Origin: Zoogloea sp. LCSB751
GTDB taxonomy: Bacteria; Pseudomonadota; Gammaproteobacteria; Burkholderiales; Rhodocyclaceae
Direction of reading: 5' to 3'
NCBI RefSeq assembly: GCF_002028455.1
Contig: NZ_MWUM01000001.1
Location: forward strand, 372,001 to 436,000
DNA: 64,000 nt
The notes below the pieces were generated by a model. It had not been told where the DNA came from and searched no databases. It saw nothing but the letters and a program-made list of their open reading frames with translations. Every line of letters starts with the position of its first letter. Positions within the stretch are counted from its first letter, which is position 1. Below are positions 1-9,600 of the stretch, piece after piece. Both the position numbers and the translations under genes were made by a program.

Positions 1-1
1 C

Positions 2-73
2 GACATGCTCGGCAGCGCCTTCTTCATTCCCGAGGAAGTGCTGCCGCTCCTGCCTCCTGCCGGGGCGGACTGA
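2..73 (+). CDS. C-terminal tail of an unknown protein (partial)
   Basis: Only the last 23 codons and a TGA stop lie in the window, ending in a Pro/Leu-rich tail (residues ...PEEVLPLLPPAGAD). The frame is open to the left edge. It converges on the signalling operon with only 11 bases between the two stop codons, so the two transcripts probably share a termination region. Too little sequence remains to assign a family. It could also be a chance open frame, since 23 codons is short in GC-rich DNA. Confidence 0.4.
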   Translation, partial: DMLGSAFFIPEEVLPLLPPAGAD

Positions 74-84
74 AAGGCGGCCGC

Positions 85-1380
85 CTACTTGCGCTCCGGG
101 CGGATGGCGATCGCCAGCCGGATGCCCTCTGACGCCTCCAGCTCGCGCAGTTGGCGGATCAGGTTGTCGTCGAGCACGAAATCCGCCGCCAGCAGCATCA
201 CCCCGTCGCGGGTCACCAGATCGCGGGCCAGCACCATGCCGGGCTTGAGGGACGAAGGCGAGTGTTCGTTGCCGATGGCGGCCGCAGTGTCGGCCGCGCC
301 CAGCTCGGCGATCAGCGCGTCCACCACCTGCGGGCAATAGCGCTTGCCGCGGTTCTGCTGGATGAAGGTGACGGCTTCTTCGGCCTTCAGCTTGCGCGGC
401 GACAGGGTACCGATTTGCAGGCCGTCGAAATCGTTGGCCACCGCCAGCACCCGCGCCCCGTACGGGATTGCCAGGCCCGACAGGCGGTCGGGATAGCCCT
501 GGCCGTCCCAGCGCTCGTGGTGGCCGCGGATGAAGGTGCCGGCGCGGCGCAGGTTTTCCAGGCCCATCAGGGCCGCCTGGCCGGTCACCGGATGCTTGCG
601 CAGCACGCCCAGCTCGTCGCCGCTCATGTGGGATACCGGCTTGGCGAGCAGTTCGTCGGGCAGCCCGATCTTGCCGATGTCGTGGAGCAGGCCGGCAACC
701 ATCACGTCCTGGGCTTCGGCCGGGGCGAAGCCGAGCCGGTTGGCGAGCTTGCGACCGAGATCGGCGACCCGGCGGGAATGGCCCGAGATGAGGCCTTCGC
801 GCAGTTCGATGAGATTGGAGAACACCCGGATCGAGGTCAGGAAGTTCTGCTTGAGCTTCTCGTGGGCGGTTTTCAGCTCGGCGGTACGGGCTTCGACCTT
901 CTGTTCGAGGCTGCTGTTGAGGCTCTTCAACTCTTCGTTCTGGGCCTGGGTCAGGGCTTCGAGGCGGACCTTTTCCCGCTCCAGTGCCTTGCGCTCGAGG
1001 GCCTCCCGCACGGTCAGGACCACGTCCTGGTCGTTCCATGGCTTGGCGATGTAGCGGGCGATCTGGCCGGCGTTGATGGCGGCGATCGTCGAATCCATGT
1101 CGGCGTAGCCGGTGAGGAGCAGGCGGACCGTATCGGGGTAGAGCCGGCGGGCCTCGGCGAGGAAGGTGGCGCCGTCCATGCCCGGCATGCGCATGTCGGA
1201 GATGATCAGGTCCACATGTTCCTTGGCCAGCATTTCCAGGCCTTCGGCGCCGCCGCCGGCTACCAGCACGGTGTAGCCGTGGGGGCGGAACAGGCGGCGC
1301 AGGGCGGACAGGATGTTGGCTTCGTCGTCTACGCAGAGGATCGTGAAGCTGGCGTTGTCGGTCGTCGGGGCGAGGGTCAT
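85..1380 (-). CDS. Response regulator with REC and HD-GYP domains
   Basis: A 431-residue cytoplasmic protein. REC domain at about residues 12-130 (acidic pair VDDE, phosphoacceptor in [19 protein letters not shown]). A coiled-coil linker follows at about 130-185, then an HD-GYP domain at 190-360 with HDIGKIG and [16 protein letters not shown] proteins usually hydrolyse cyclic di-GMP. The later motif reads NDFDGL rather than the common DVFDAL, and the following Arg/Tyr signature is absent, so activity is likely but not certain. The C-terminal 60 residues ([12 protein letters not shown]...) form a small module also encoded alone at 4041-4364. The ATG at 1380 was chosen because it overlaps the stop of the upstream kinase as ATGA; the open frame continues further upstream only as overlap. 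Last gene of a five-gene operon, probably the output partner of the adjacent kinase. Confidence 0.9.
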   Translation of the reverse strand: MTLAPTTDNASFTILCVDDEANILSALRRLFRPHGYTVLVAGGGAEGLEMLAKEHVDLIISDMRMPGMDGATFLAEARRLYPDTVRLLLTGYADMDSTIAAINAGQIARYIAKPWNDQDVVLTVREALERKALEREKVRLEALTQAQNEELKSLNSSLEQKVEARTAELKTAHEKLKQNFLTSIRVFSNLIELREGLISGHSRRVADLGRKLANRLGFAPAEAQDVMVAGLLHDIGKIGLPDELLAKPVSHMSGDELGVLRKHPVTGQAALMGLENLRRAGTFIRGHHERWDGQGYPDRLSGLAIPYGARVLAVANDFDGLQIGTLSPRKLKAEEAVTFIQQNRGKRYCPQVVDALIAELGAADTAAAIGNEHSPSSLKPGMVLARDLVTRDGVMLLAADFVLDDNLIRQLRELEASEGIRLAIAIRPERK

Positions 1381-3188
1381 TGGGGGGCTCCGGCCGGGGC
1401 CTGGCGATGGATGGGCAGGGTGATGCGGAAGGTGGTGCCGATACCGGGCGTGCTGCTGACGGTGATCTGGCCCTGGTGTTTCTGGATGATGCCGTAGGAC
1501 AGGGACAGGCCGAGCCCGGTGCCCTTGCCGACCGGCTTGGTGGTGAAGAAGGGGTCGAAGATCCGGTCGCGCACGTTGGGCGGCATGCCGCTGCCGTTGT
1601 CGGCCACCTCGATCCACACCTCCTCACCCGCCGTGCCGGTGCGCACGGTGATGGTGCCGCGGCGGCCGTCGGGCATGGCCTGGGCGGCATTCACGAAGAG
1701 GTTCATGAAGACTTGGTTGAGCTGTGGTAGCAGGCATTCGACCAGCGGCAGATTGCCGTATTCGCGTACCACGTCGGCCTTGTATTTGATTTCGTTGCTG
1801 GCGATGTTGAGGGTGCTGTCGAGGCCGTGGTGCAGGTCGGCCGCCTGCCACTCCTGGCTGGAGTCGGCGCGGGAGAAGTCGCGCAGGTCCTGGACGATCT
1901 TGCTGACCCGCTCGGTACCTTCCTGGGATTCGCCGATCAGCTGGCTGATGTCCTCGCGCAGGAAGTCGAAGTCCGCCGCCTGCTTGGCGGTCCGGATGCG
2001 CTGGCGCTCGTCGTCCGGCAGCGCCGCCTCGCAGGATTCGTAGACGTCGAGCACCTCCAGCATCTGCGTCACGTAGCCCTTGAGGCTGCGGATGTTGGAA
2101 TTGACGTAGCCGATCGGGTTGTTGATCTCGTGGGCGACGCCGGCAGCGAGCTGGCCGATGGACGCCAGTTTTTCGGACTGGACCAGTTGCTGCTGGGTCT
2201 CCTGCAGGCGGCAGTTGAGTTCGGTGAGTTCGGCGTAGCGTTTCAGGAGTTCCGTTTCGGCGGTCTCCCGCCGTGCGATGTCCTGCTCCAGGCTGGCCTT
2301 GGCCTGCTGGAGCTGGGCGGTGCGCTCGGTGACCTTGGCTTCCAGGTCGGCCTGCATGGCGCGCAGTTCCATCTCGGCGTTCTTGCGCTCGGTTATGTCC
2401 TGCAAGGTTTCGATGGCACCGATGATCTCGCCGAGGGCATTGCGCAGCGGCGCGGCGGTGAAGTACAGCCAGCGTCCGTGTTCGCCCATGCGCGGAAAGA
2501 AATCCTCCGCCTCGTAGGCGCCGTCGATCACCGGCGAGCGGCGCAATTTCTTGCTGCCATAGAGGTGCAGCAGGTCGTCGATTTCGCCCGAGACGATCAG
2601 GTCGGCCATGATCGGCCGCTCGCTCGGGTAGAAGGCGGCCCACTGGCGGGTGGTGCCCACCATGTCGCTGGCCGCGATGCCGCCGACCTGTTCGCAGGCG
2701 TGGTTCCAGTGGGTGACCGTATGACGGGCATCGATGACCAGCGTCGGCACCGGATCGCCGTCGATGATCTGGGTGAGCAGCTGCTGGGCTTGGCGCTGGG
2801 CCGCTTCGGCCTGCTTGCGCACGGTGACGTCGATGAAGCAGCCGATGACCGTGCGTGCGCCGAGGATTTCCTGGTGGGAAATCGACAGCTCGATCCAGCG
2901 CAGCTCGCCGGCCTGCGTGACGATGGCGGTTTCGCAGCGGGAGGTCGGTGCGTCGTCCTGCAGGAGATGCGCCTCGGCCCGCTCGCGGATGCGCTGCTGC
3001 ACGCTGGGCTGGAAGAAGGTCCAGTAATCGAGGGCCATCAGTTCGGCCGGCGCATAACCGGTGAGCCGCGACATCGTCCGATTGGCGAACAGGATCTTGC
3101 CGCCCCGGTGCAGCGCGATGCCCGCGCTGACGGACTCGGCGAGGGGGAACAGGCTGGCGGGCAGCGGATAGGTGTCGTGCTCCGGCAT
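1377..3188 (-). CDS. Cytoplasmic PAS-domain sensor histidine kinase
   Basis: 603 residues with no membrane segment. PAS domain 1 is at about 12-125 and PAS domain 2 at about 140-270, ending in the usual DITERKNAE boundary. A long coiled coil spans 270-345, followed by a HisKA-type H-box ([16 protein letters not shown]) and a HATPase domain with N-box ([10 protein letters not shown]), G1 (VADNGSGMP) and G2 ([13 protein letters not shown]). The H-box and ATP-binding domain are of the class that often phosphorylates REC-HD-GYP regulators. The gene ends in a 4-base ATGA overlap with the REC-HD-GYP gene downstream, strong evidence for a cognate pair. The HDOD gene upstream stops 4 bases before its start. 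The signal is probably sensed in the cytoplasm through the PAS domains; the ligand is unknown. Confidence 0.92.
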   Translation of the reverse strand: MPEHDTYPLPASLFPLAESVSAGIALHRGGKILFANRTMSRLTGYAPAELMALDYWTFFQPSVQQRIRERAEAHLLQDDAPTSRCETAIVTQAGELRWIELSISHQEILGARTVIGCFIDVTVRKQAEAAQRQAQQLLTQIIDGDPVPTLVIDARHTVTHWNHACEQVGGIAASDMVGTTRQWAAFYPSERPIMADLIVSGEIDDLLHLYGSKKLRRSPVIDGAYEAEDFFPRMGEHGRWLYFTAAPLRNALGEIIGAIETLQDITERKNAEMELRAMQADLEAKVTERTAQLQQAKASLEQDIARRETAETELLKRYAELTELNCRLQETQQQLVQSEKLASIGQLAAGVAHEINNPIGYVNSNIRSLKGYVTQMLEVLDVYESCEAALPDDERQRIRTAKQAADFDFLREDISQLIGESQEGTERVSKIVQDLRDFSRADSSQEWQAADLHHGLDSTLNIASNEIKYKADVVREYGNLPLVECLLPQLNQVFMNLFVNAAQAMPDGRRGTITVRTGTAGEEVWIEVADNGSGMPPNVRDRIFDPFFTTKPVGKGTGLGLSLSYGIIQKHQGQITVSSTPGIGTTFRITLPIHRQAPAGAPQ

Positions 3189-3192
3189 GGCC

Positions 3193-4044
3193 CTAACCCA
3201 GCATCAGCCGGTAGCTGTCGAAGCGGGTCTGCGTGTCGGCGAGGACGGCCAGCAGTGCATCCCAGTCCAGGCCGAGGCTGGCGACGGCGTCTTCCTGCAG
3301 GCGGGCAACCTGGCTGTCTTCCGATTCGTCCAGGTCGAGGGCCTGGGCGATGGCGTCAGCGTAATGCACGATGGCGGCCAGTCCCCCCGCCTTGCCCCGG
3401 TCCGGCTGATGGTGCCAGGCGAGGGCGTCTGCGATCTCGGCCGGGAAATGCCAGTGCTCGGCAAGACTGGCGCCGACGGCGGCGTGATCGAAGCCGAAGA
3501 ACGCCAGCTCCGTCTCCTGCAGTCCGCGGTCCTGCTCACGGGCGGCGGCCAGCGTGGCCGCGTAGCGGGCGGGGTAGAGAACGACCAGCGCCAGCCGCCC
3601 GATGTCGTGCAGCAGGCCGGCGATGAAGAGGGCTTCCGACGGCCGGCCGAGGCGTTTGCCGATGGCCTGGGCTGCTGCTGCGGTGCCCAGTACGTGGCGC
3701 CAGAAGCGTTCCTGGCTGAAGCCTGTGCACGGGCCGCCAGGCAGGCTGGCCATCACGGCGGCGGCGAGGACCAGCGAGCGTACTGCCGAGAAGCCGAGCA
3801 CGACGATGGCGTCGTTGATGGAGGCGACCCGTGACTGCAGGCCGTAGAACGGCGAGTTGGCGACCCGCAGCACGCGGGCGGTGATGGCCTGATCCTGGGC
3901 GATGCGGCGAGCCAGGTCGACCAGATCGGCCGACGAGGCGTCGGTTTCGGTCAGCGTGTGCAGCAGCTCGAGCGCGACCGTCGGCATTGCCGGCAGGCTG
4001 CGGATACGCCCGGCCACGTCGGCGAGAGTCGGTGCTTCGTTCAT
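3193..4044 (-). CDS. HDOD domain protein
   Basis: 283 residues made of one HDOD domain (about 10-210) and a short helical tail. It shows the family opening (LPAMPTVALELL), the ARRIAQDQAITARVLRVANSPFYG segment and a retained HDIGR pair at about residue 155, which many HDOD proteins have lost. HDOD proteins are non-enzymatic or poorly understood HD relatives commonly found beside two-component and c-di-GMP genes. Its start overlaps the stop of the 107-aa gene upstream (ATGA at 4041-4044), so the two are probably translationally coupled. Likely role: scaffold or signal-relay component of this operon (inference). Confidence 0.88.
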   Translation of the reverse strand: MNEAPTLADVAGRIRSLPAMPTVALELLHTLTETDASSADLVDLARRIAQDQAITARVLRVANSPFYGLQSRVASINDAIVVLGFSAVRSLVLAAAVMASLPGGPCTGFSQERFWRHVLGTAAAAQAIGKRLGRPSEALFIAGLLHDIGRLALVVLYPARYAATLAAAREQDRGLQETELAFFGFDHAAVGASLAEHWHFPAEIADALAWHHQPDRGKAGGLAAIVHYADAIAQALDLDESEDSQVARLQEDAVASLGLDWDALLAVLADTQTRFDSYRLMLG

Positions 4045-4364
4045 TGTGCCTGCTCCTGGCGGAAGGCCAGCACGGCCTGCAGCAGGGCCTGTGCGGCCGG
4101 GTCGTCGGCACTGTGGCGGAACAGGTGCAGGACCCGTTCGCGGATCTCCTCACGGCGGCGGGCCAGTTCCGCCGGGTCGGGAGGGACGACGACCGTCAGC
4201 ATGGCGATGTCGCGGCGGCGCAGGCTGGCCAGGTGTATCTCGGTCAGTGCCAGTCCGGCCGGCAGCAGTACCGTGCCGCGGGCATCGGCAACGGCCTCGG
4301 CCAGCACGGCACCGGGCTGGACTTCGTCGAGGGGCAGGCGGAGGGTGTCGGGGGTGTCGCTCAT
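4041..4364 (-). CDS. Small standalone module protein of the signalling operon
   Basis: 107 residues, no signal peptide or membrane segment. The N-terminal 60 residues follow the pattern VQPGAVLAEAV-x-DARGTVLLPAGLALTEIHLASLRRRDIAMLTV. That is the small module often fused to HD-GYP proteins, and it matches in layout the tail of the protein at 85-1380 ([20 protein letters not shown]). The rest (60-107) is a charged helix. The start was set by the ATG at 4364, just 2 bases from the stop of the upstream EAL-like/REC gene; the longer open frame is overlap only. Its stop overlaps the HDOD start. A freestanding copy next to a fused copy suggests an adaptor role (inference). Function not demonstrated. 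Confidence 0.75.
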   Translation of the reverse strand: MSDTPDTLRLPLDEVQPGAVLAEAVADARGTVLLPAGLALTEIHLASLRRRDIAMLTVVVPPDPAELARRREEIRERVLHLFRHSADDPAAQALLQAVLAFRQEQAQ

Positions 4365-4366
4365 GG

Positions 4367-5914
4367 TCAGGCCGGGGGCCGGCAGGTGAAGCTCAGCAGG
4401 GTGCCGCGAGGGTGGCCGTTGCTGCCAAGGGCGCGGGCTTCGACGTGGAAGTGTGCGCTGCCGCACCGGGTGTCGCAGTGCCCCTGGCCCGCGCCGACGA
4501 GGGCGGCGAGCGGTGGCGGCAGGACTTCGTCGGCGTTCAGGCCCATCAGCGGCGTATGGTTGGCGAACAGGTTTTCGGCGGCCCGGTTGGCAAAGGCGAT
4601 CATGCCGTCCGGATCGATGCCCAGCAGCGGCAGCGGCATCGCTGCCAGGGCTTCCTGGGCCAGGGTCAGGGCCGCCTCGTCCACGCCGAGGCGGTGCTGC
4701 TGGTCGGCCAGCAGGCCTTCGAGGCGGGCATTGATGCGGGCCAGCTCCTGGTTGGCGTGCTGCAGTTGGCTGGCGAGGCGCTGGTTCTCGTCGGACAGGG
4801 CCTTGCGCCGGAAGGCTTCCTCGATGTTGGCGCGCAGCATCGCATCGTCCCACGGCTTGGTGAGGAACTTGTAGATCGCCCCTTCATTGATCGCGTCGGT
4901 CACGGATTGGAGGTCGGTGTAGCCGGACAGCACCAGGCGTACGCTGTCCGGGCACATGTCTTTGGCCTTGCGCAGGAATTCCACGCCGGTCATGCCGGGC
5001 ATGCGCTGGTCGGAGACGATCACGTCCACCTGGTTGGCGGCCAGCACCTCCAGGCCTTGCTTGCCGTCGCTGGCGGTCAGGATCGTGTAGCCGTCCCGGC
5101 GCAGCAGGCGGCGCAGTGCGGACAGGATGTTGTCCTCGTCGTCCACCAGCAGCAGCGTGCGTTCGGTGGCCGGCCCCCGCAGCAGCGCTGCATCGAGCCG
5201 GGGCTTGCCGGCCAGGAGCGTGGTGAAGCCTGCGGCCGGCAGCGGGGCGGCCGTCAGGGGACCCTGCAGCATGTCGGCGCCGGCCGCTGCCATCACCGCC
5301 GCCGCCTGCGTTGTGGCGATGTCCGTCGCGCACACCTGGCGTCCCATGCGGTGGGCGCGGGTGAGCAGGGCCCGCACGATGGCGACGCCCTCCGGGGCCG
5401 CCGCCACGTTTTCGACGAGTCGGGCCGGCACCTCGATGCCGTCTACCGGCAATTGGGCCGTCCATGCCACCCGCGTACTGGCTGGGCTGGTCGCGCAGAT
5501 CGCGAAGCGGATGCCGAGCCGGTGCAGCTGCAGCAGGGCGGCCAGCATGTCGTCCGGCACTTCGTCGCGGGATGTGACGATGCTGATCTCCAGGCTATGG
5601 GGCTCCAGCCGTGTTTCGAGCAACAGGGTGCCGAGCGCCTGGGCGAAGCCCGGCTCGCAGAGGGGGTCGAGGCGGGCGGCGACGGTCAGGCCCAGGGGCC
5701 GTCCGGCGCTGCCCTGCCAGGCTGCAACCTGCTGGCAGGCTGCGCGCAGTGCGTCGAGTTCGGCCGCACTGCCGGAGACCAGAAGCTGGGCGTCGGGACG
5801 GTGCGGGCCTTCCACCAAGGCCTGCACCCCTGCCAGTTCGCCGCCATGGCAATCGAAGCGTGCCTGGTAGAGGAGAAGGGGGGCCGTTGCGGGCCGATTG
5901 TCGGGGGTATTCAT
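4367..5914 (-). CDS. Degenerate EAL - REC - PAS response regulator
   Basis: 515 residues and first gene of the operon. Residues 10-235 follow the EAL phosphodiesterase fold in outline (LYQARFDCHGGELAGVQALV at the start, ...GADMLQGPLTAAPLPAAGF at the end). The signature EAL is replaced by QAL, and the DDFG metal motif by a CATS stretch. This part is therefore probably catalytically dead and may bind a ligand or partner instead. A typical REC domain follows at about 252-370 (VDDEDN, SDQRMPGMTG, LTKPW), then a coiled coil and a C-terminal PAS-like domain (about 400-500). Domain order is unusual: most EAL response regulators carry REC at the N-terminus. The start ATG at 5914 lies 237 bases from divergent crcB, and the operon promoter should lie in that gap. 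Confidence 0.85.
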   Translation of the reverse strand: MNTPDNRPATAPLLLYQARFDCHGGELAGVQALVEGPHRPDAQLLVSGSAAELDALRAACQQVAAWQGSAGRPLGLTVAARLDPLCEPGFAQALGTLLLETRLEPHSLEISIVTSRDEVPDDMLAALLQLHRLGIRFAICATSPASTRVAWTAQLPVDGIEVPARLVENVAAAPEGVAIVRALLTRAHRMGRQVCATDIATTQAAAVMAAAGADMLQGPLTAAPLPAAGFTTLLAGKPRLDAALLRGPATERTLLLVDDEDNILSALRRLLRRDGYTILTASDGKQGLEVLAANQVDVIVSDQRMPGMTGVEFLRKAKDMCPDSVRLVLSGYTDLQSVTDAINEGAIYKFLTKPWDDAMLRANIEEAFRRKALSDENQRLASQLQHANQELARINARLEGLLADQQHRLGVDEAALTLAQEALAAMPLPLLGIDPDGMIAFANRAAENLFANHTPLMGLNADEVLPPPLAALVGAGQGHCDTRCGSAHFHVEARALGSNGHPRGTLLSFTCRPPA

Positions 5915-6137
5915 CGTGTCTCCATGCGAACGGCCTTCCGGATGCGTCGAACAGACCGCCTGCTTCGCGTTACCGGGACCGCCGGCGCCTCCGGTCGGGA
6001 GGCATTTTTCTAGCCAACATGACAGCTATCGGCGGCAGGGCGCCGGTTCTTGAGGTTTTTGCCGGCCGTGCGGGCTGCTGGTTTGCCCGGATTGGGGCAA
6101 TCTGCAGCATGGACGGCCGGTGGTCGCGTCGCCGGAG

Positions 6138-6143
6138 TAAAAT
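6138..6143 (+). promoter_or_regulatory. Putative -10 hexamer for crcB
   Basis: TAAAAT lies 8 bases upstream of the crcB ATG, which would give an almost leaderless transcript. No convincing -35 hexamer is visible at 16-18 bases spacing. The rest of the 237-base gap to the divergent signalling operon shows no other clear signal, and no fluoride riboswitch pattern was recognised. Confidence 0.25.
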
Positions 6144-6151
6144 CCGCAGCC

Positions 6152-6556
6152 ATGTCCGATCATGCCCAACATTTCCCGACGCTGGCCCTCGTCGCCATCG
6201 GTATCGGCGCAGCCCTCGGTGCCTGGCTGCGCTGGTGGCTTGGCCTGCGCCTCAATCCCATGCTGGTCCACATGCCCCTCGGCACGCTGGCGGCCAACCT
6301 GCTCGGCGGCTACCTGATCGGCGTGGCGGTGGCCTTTTTCACTTCCCGGCCGGAGATCCCGCCGGAAGCGCGACTGTTCGTCGTCACGGGCTTCCTTGGC
6401 GGGCTGACCACCTTTTCGTCCTTCTCGGCCGAAGTCGTGCATCTGATTGGCAGCGCCCGCTATGGCTGGGCTCTCGGCGCCGCAGTATTGCATCTGGGCG
6501 GCTCCCTGAGCATGACCGCGCTGGGCATGTGGACCGTGCACAGCCTGCGTAGCTGA
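6152..6556 (+). CDS. crcB: Fluoride exporter CrcB/Fluc
   Basis: 134 residues with four hydrophobic segments, the size and layout of one subunit of the dual-topology Fluc fluoride channel in the inner membrane. Family hallmarks are present: [14 protein letters not shown] near the N-terminus, [14 protein letters not shown] in the second segment, and [15 protein letters not shown] with the conserved TTFS(S/T)F motif in the third. The ATG at 6152 was preferred over a longer in-frame start because the segment before it has no CrcB character. Single-gene unit, divergent from the signalling operon and followed 79 bases later by hrpA. Confidence 0.93.
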   Translation: MSDHAQHFPTLALVAIGIGAALGAWLRWWLGLRLNPMLVHMPLGTLAANLLGGYLIGVAVAFFTSRPEIPPEARLFVVTGFLGGLTTFSSFSAEVVHLIGSARYGWALGAAVLHLGGSLSMTALGMWTVHSLRS

Positions 6557-6635
6557 CGGCCCACACCTGTCGCCTGCGATCCGTTGCCTGTTTGGCACAC
6601 GGGCCTTCATCAATCGTCTTTCGCTGTATTCCCAC

Positions 6636-9600
6636 ATGGCATCACCGCAACACCGGCCCGACCGTAACGATCCCCGCATGGATCCGTACTCCCTGCTCGA
6701 AGAATGCCTGTCGGCCGACCGGCCCGGCCTGCGCCGCGATCTACGCCGCCTGCCCAAGCGCCCGCGCAGCCTCGACGAACTGCCGGAGGCGCTGCGCCTG
6801 CGCATCGCCGATTCGGCGGCCAAGCGCATCGCCCGCGCCAACGCGCTTCCAAAGCCGGACTTTCCGCCCGATCTGCCGGTCAATCAGCGCAAGGACGAGA
6901 TCGCCGCGGCGATCCGCGAGCACCAGGTGGTCATCGTGTGCGGCGAAACCGGCTCCGGCAAGACGACCCAGCTGCCCAAGATCTGCCTGGAACTCGGCCG
7001 TGGCGTGTCGGGCCTGATCGGCCATACCCAGCCGCGGCGGATCGCCGCCCGCGCCACCGCCAGCCGCATCGCGCAGGAGCTGAAGAGCGAGCTGGGCAGC
7101 ACCGTCGGCTACAAGATCCGCTTCACCGACCGCATCGGCCCGCAGAGCTACATCAAGCTGATGACGGACGGCATCCTGCTCGCCGAGACCCAGGGCGATC
7201 CGCTGCTCTCGGCCTATGACACCTTGATCATAGACGAGGCCCACGAGCGCAGCCTGAATATCGACTTCCTGCTCGGCTACCTGCGCCAGCTGCTGGCCAA
7301 GCGGCCGGACCTGAAGCTGATCGTCACCTCGGCGACGCTGGACGCGGAGCGCTTTGCCCGCCATTTCGGCACTGAGGACAAGCCGGCGCCGGTGATCGAG
7401 GTGTCCGGCCGCCTGTTCCCCATCGAGATGCGCTACCGGCCGGTGGAGCGCGACGAGCCCAAGCCGGCCCGGCCCGGCGAGGTAGCACCGCGCCAGGACA
7501 GCCGCGGTCCGGACCGCGATCTCTACGACGCGCTGGTGGATGCCGTCGACGAAGCCCACCGCAGCGGCCCCGGCGACGTGCTGGTTTTCCTGCCCGGCGA
7601 GCGGGAGATCCGCGAAGCGGCCGAAGCGCTGCGCAAGGCCCATCACGCCGCCGGCACCGAGATCCTGCCCTTGTTCGCGCGCCAGTCGGCGCAGGAGCAG
7701 GCGCGGGTCTTCGCGCCGTCGAAGGGGCGTCGCGTCGTACTGGCCACCAACGTGGCGGAAACTTCGCTGACCGTGCCGGGCATCCGCTACGTGGTGGATA
7801 CCGGCCTGGCGCGGCTCAAGCGCTACAGCCACCGCAACAAGGTCGAGCAGCTGCAGATCGAGAAGGTCGCCCAGTCCGCCGCCCGCCAGCGGGCCGGCCG
7901 CTGCGGCCGGGTCAGCGACGGCGTGTGCTTCCGCCTCTACGACGAGGACGATTTCAACAAGCGTCCGGAGCATACCGATCCGGAAATCCTGCGTTCGTCC
8001 CTGGCCGGGGTGATCCTGCGCATGAAGTCCCTCAAGCTCGGCGAAGTGGCCGAGTTCCCCTTCATCGACGCGCCGCTGCCGCGCATGGTGGCCGACGGCT
8101 ACCAGCTGCTGGCCGAGCTGGGCGCGGTGGAGGAGGTCGACGGCGCGGCGACGATGAACCTCACGCCGATCGGGCGCGAGCTGGCCAAGCTGCCCCTCGA
8201 CCCGAAGATCGGCCGCATGATCCTGGCCGCCCGCGACCGGGCCAGCCTTTCGGAAGTGCTGGTGATCGCCGCCGCGCTGTCCACGCAGGACGTGCGCGAG
8301 CGTCCGCCCGAGCGGCAGGCTGCCGCCGACCAGGCCCACGCGCGCTTCCGTGGCCCTGAGGAGAGCCAGAAGTCCGAGTTCCTGTGGTACTGGAACCTGT
8401 GGAAGGCCTGGGACGAAGTCCAGCGCCACGAAAGCTCCAGCAAGCAGAAGGCCTGGTGCAAGCAGCACTTCCTGTCCTGGCTGCGCCTGCGCGAATGGCG
8501 TGACGTGTTCACCCAGCTGCATACCCTGTGCACCGAGCACGGCTGGAAGGAGAACAAGGAGCCGGCCAGCTACGAGGCGATCCACAAGGCGCTGTTGACC
8601 GGCCTGATGGGCCACGTGGGCTGCAAGATCGAGGACGCCTCCGGTCCGGCTGCCGGCAGCTACCTGGGCGCCCGCGGCATCAAGTTCTGGCCCCATCCGG
8701 GCTCCGCCATCGCCAAGAAGGCCGGCAAGTGGATCATGTGCGCCGAGCTGGTGGATACCTCCCGCCTGTTTGGTCGCTGCCTGGCGCGCATCGAGCCGGA
8801 ATGGCTGGAGGAAGTCGGTGGACACCTGCTCAAGCGCAATATTTCCGAACCCCACTGGTCGAAGGCCAGCGGCGCAGTGCGCGCCTGGGAGCGCGGCACG
8901 CTGTACGGGCTGACCGTCTATCCGCGCCGCGGCGTGAGTTACCGGGAGATCGACCCGGCCCTGTGTCGCGAGCTGTTCATCCGAGAAGGACTGGTGCAGG
9001 GCGAAATCGCGGAAGGCCCGGCCCGTGGCATGGCCTTCCTGGCCCACAACCGGCGCCTGGTGGCGGAGATCGAACGCCTGGAGCACAAGTCCCGCCGCCC
9101 CGACGTGCTGGTGGACGAGGAGCTGATCTACGCCTTCTACGACGCCAAGCTGCCGCCCGAAGTGCTCGACATGGCCAGCTTCGAGGCCTGGCGCAAGGCC
9201 GCCGAGAAGAAGGCGCCCAAGCTGCTGCAGCTGTCCCGCGACCAGCTGATGCGCCACGACGCCGAGGGCATCACCACCGACCGCTTCCCGTCGAGCCTGG
9301 AAGTGCTCGGCCAGAAGCTCAAGCTCGCCTACCTGCACGAGCCGGGCGAGGCCGACGACGGGGTGACGCTGACGGTGCCACTGGCGATGCTCAACCAGAT
9401 CCCCGCCAATCGCTGCGAATGGCTGGTGCCGGGCCTGCTGGAGGAGAAGGTGCATGCGCTGCTGCGCACCGTGCCGCAGAAGCACCGCCACCGCCTGCAG
9501 CCGATGGCCGAGAGCGCAGCGGCCTTCATGGAGCGCTACGACGCCGGCGAGTTCGACACCGACGAACCGCTGATCAAGATGCTGCAGCGCTTCGTCGAGG

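Noticed and set aside
5915..6151. Fluoride riboswitch before crcB
   Set aside because: crcB genes often have one, so the 237-base gap was read for its conserved pseudoknot motifs. None was recognised, and the presumed leader would be only a few bases if the -10 at 6138 is real.
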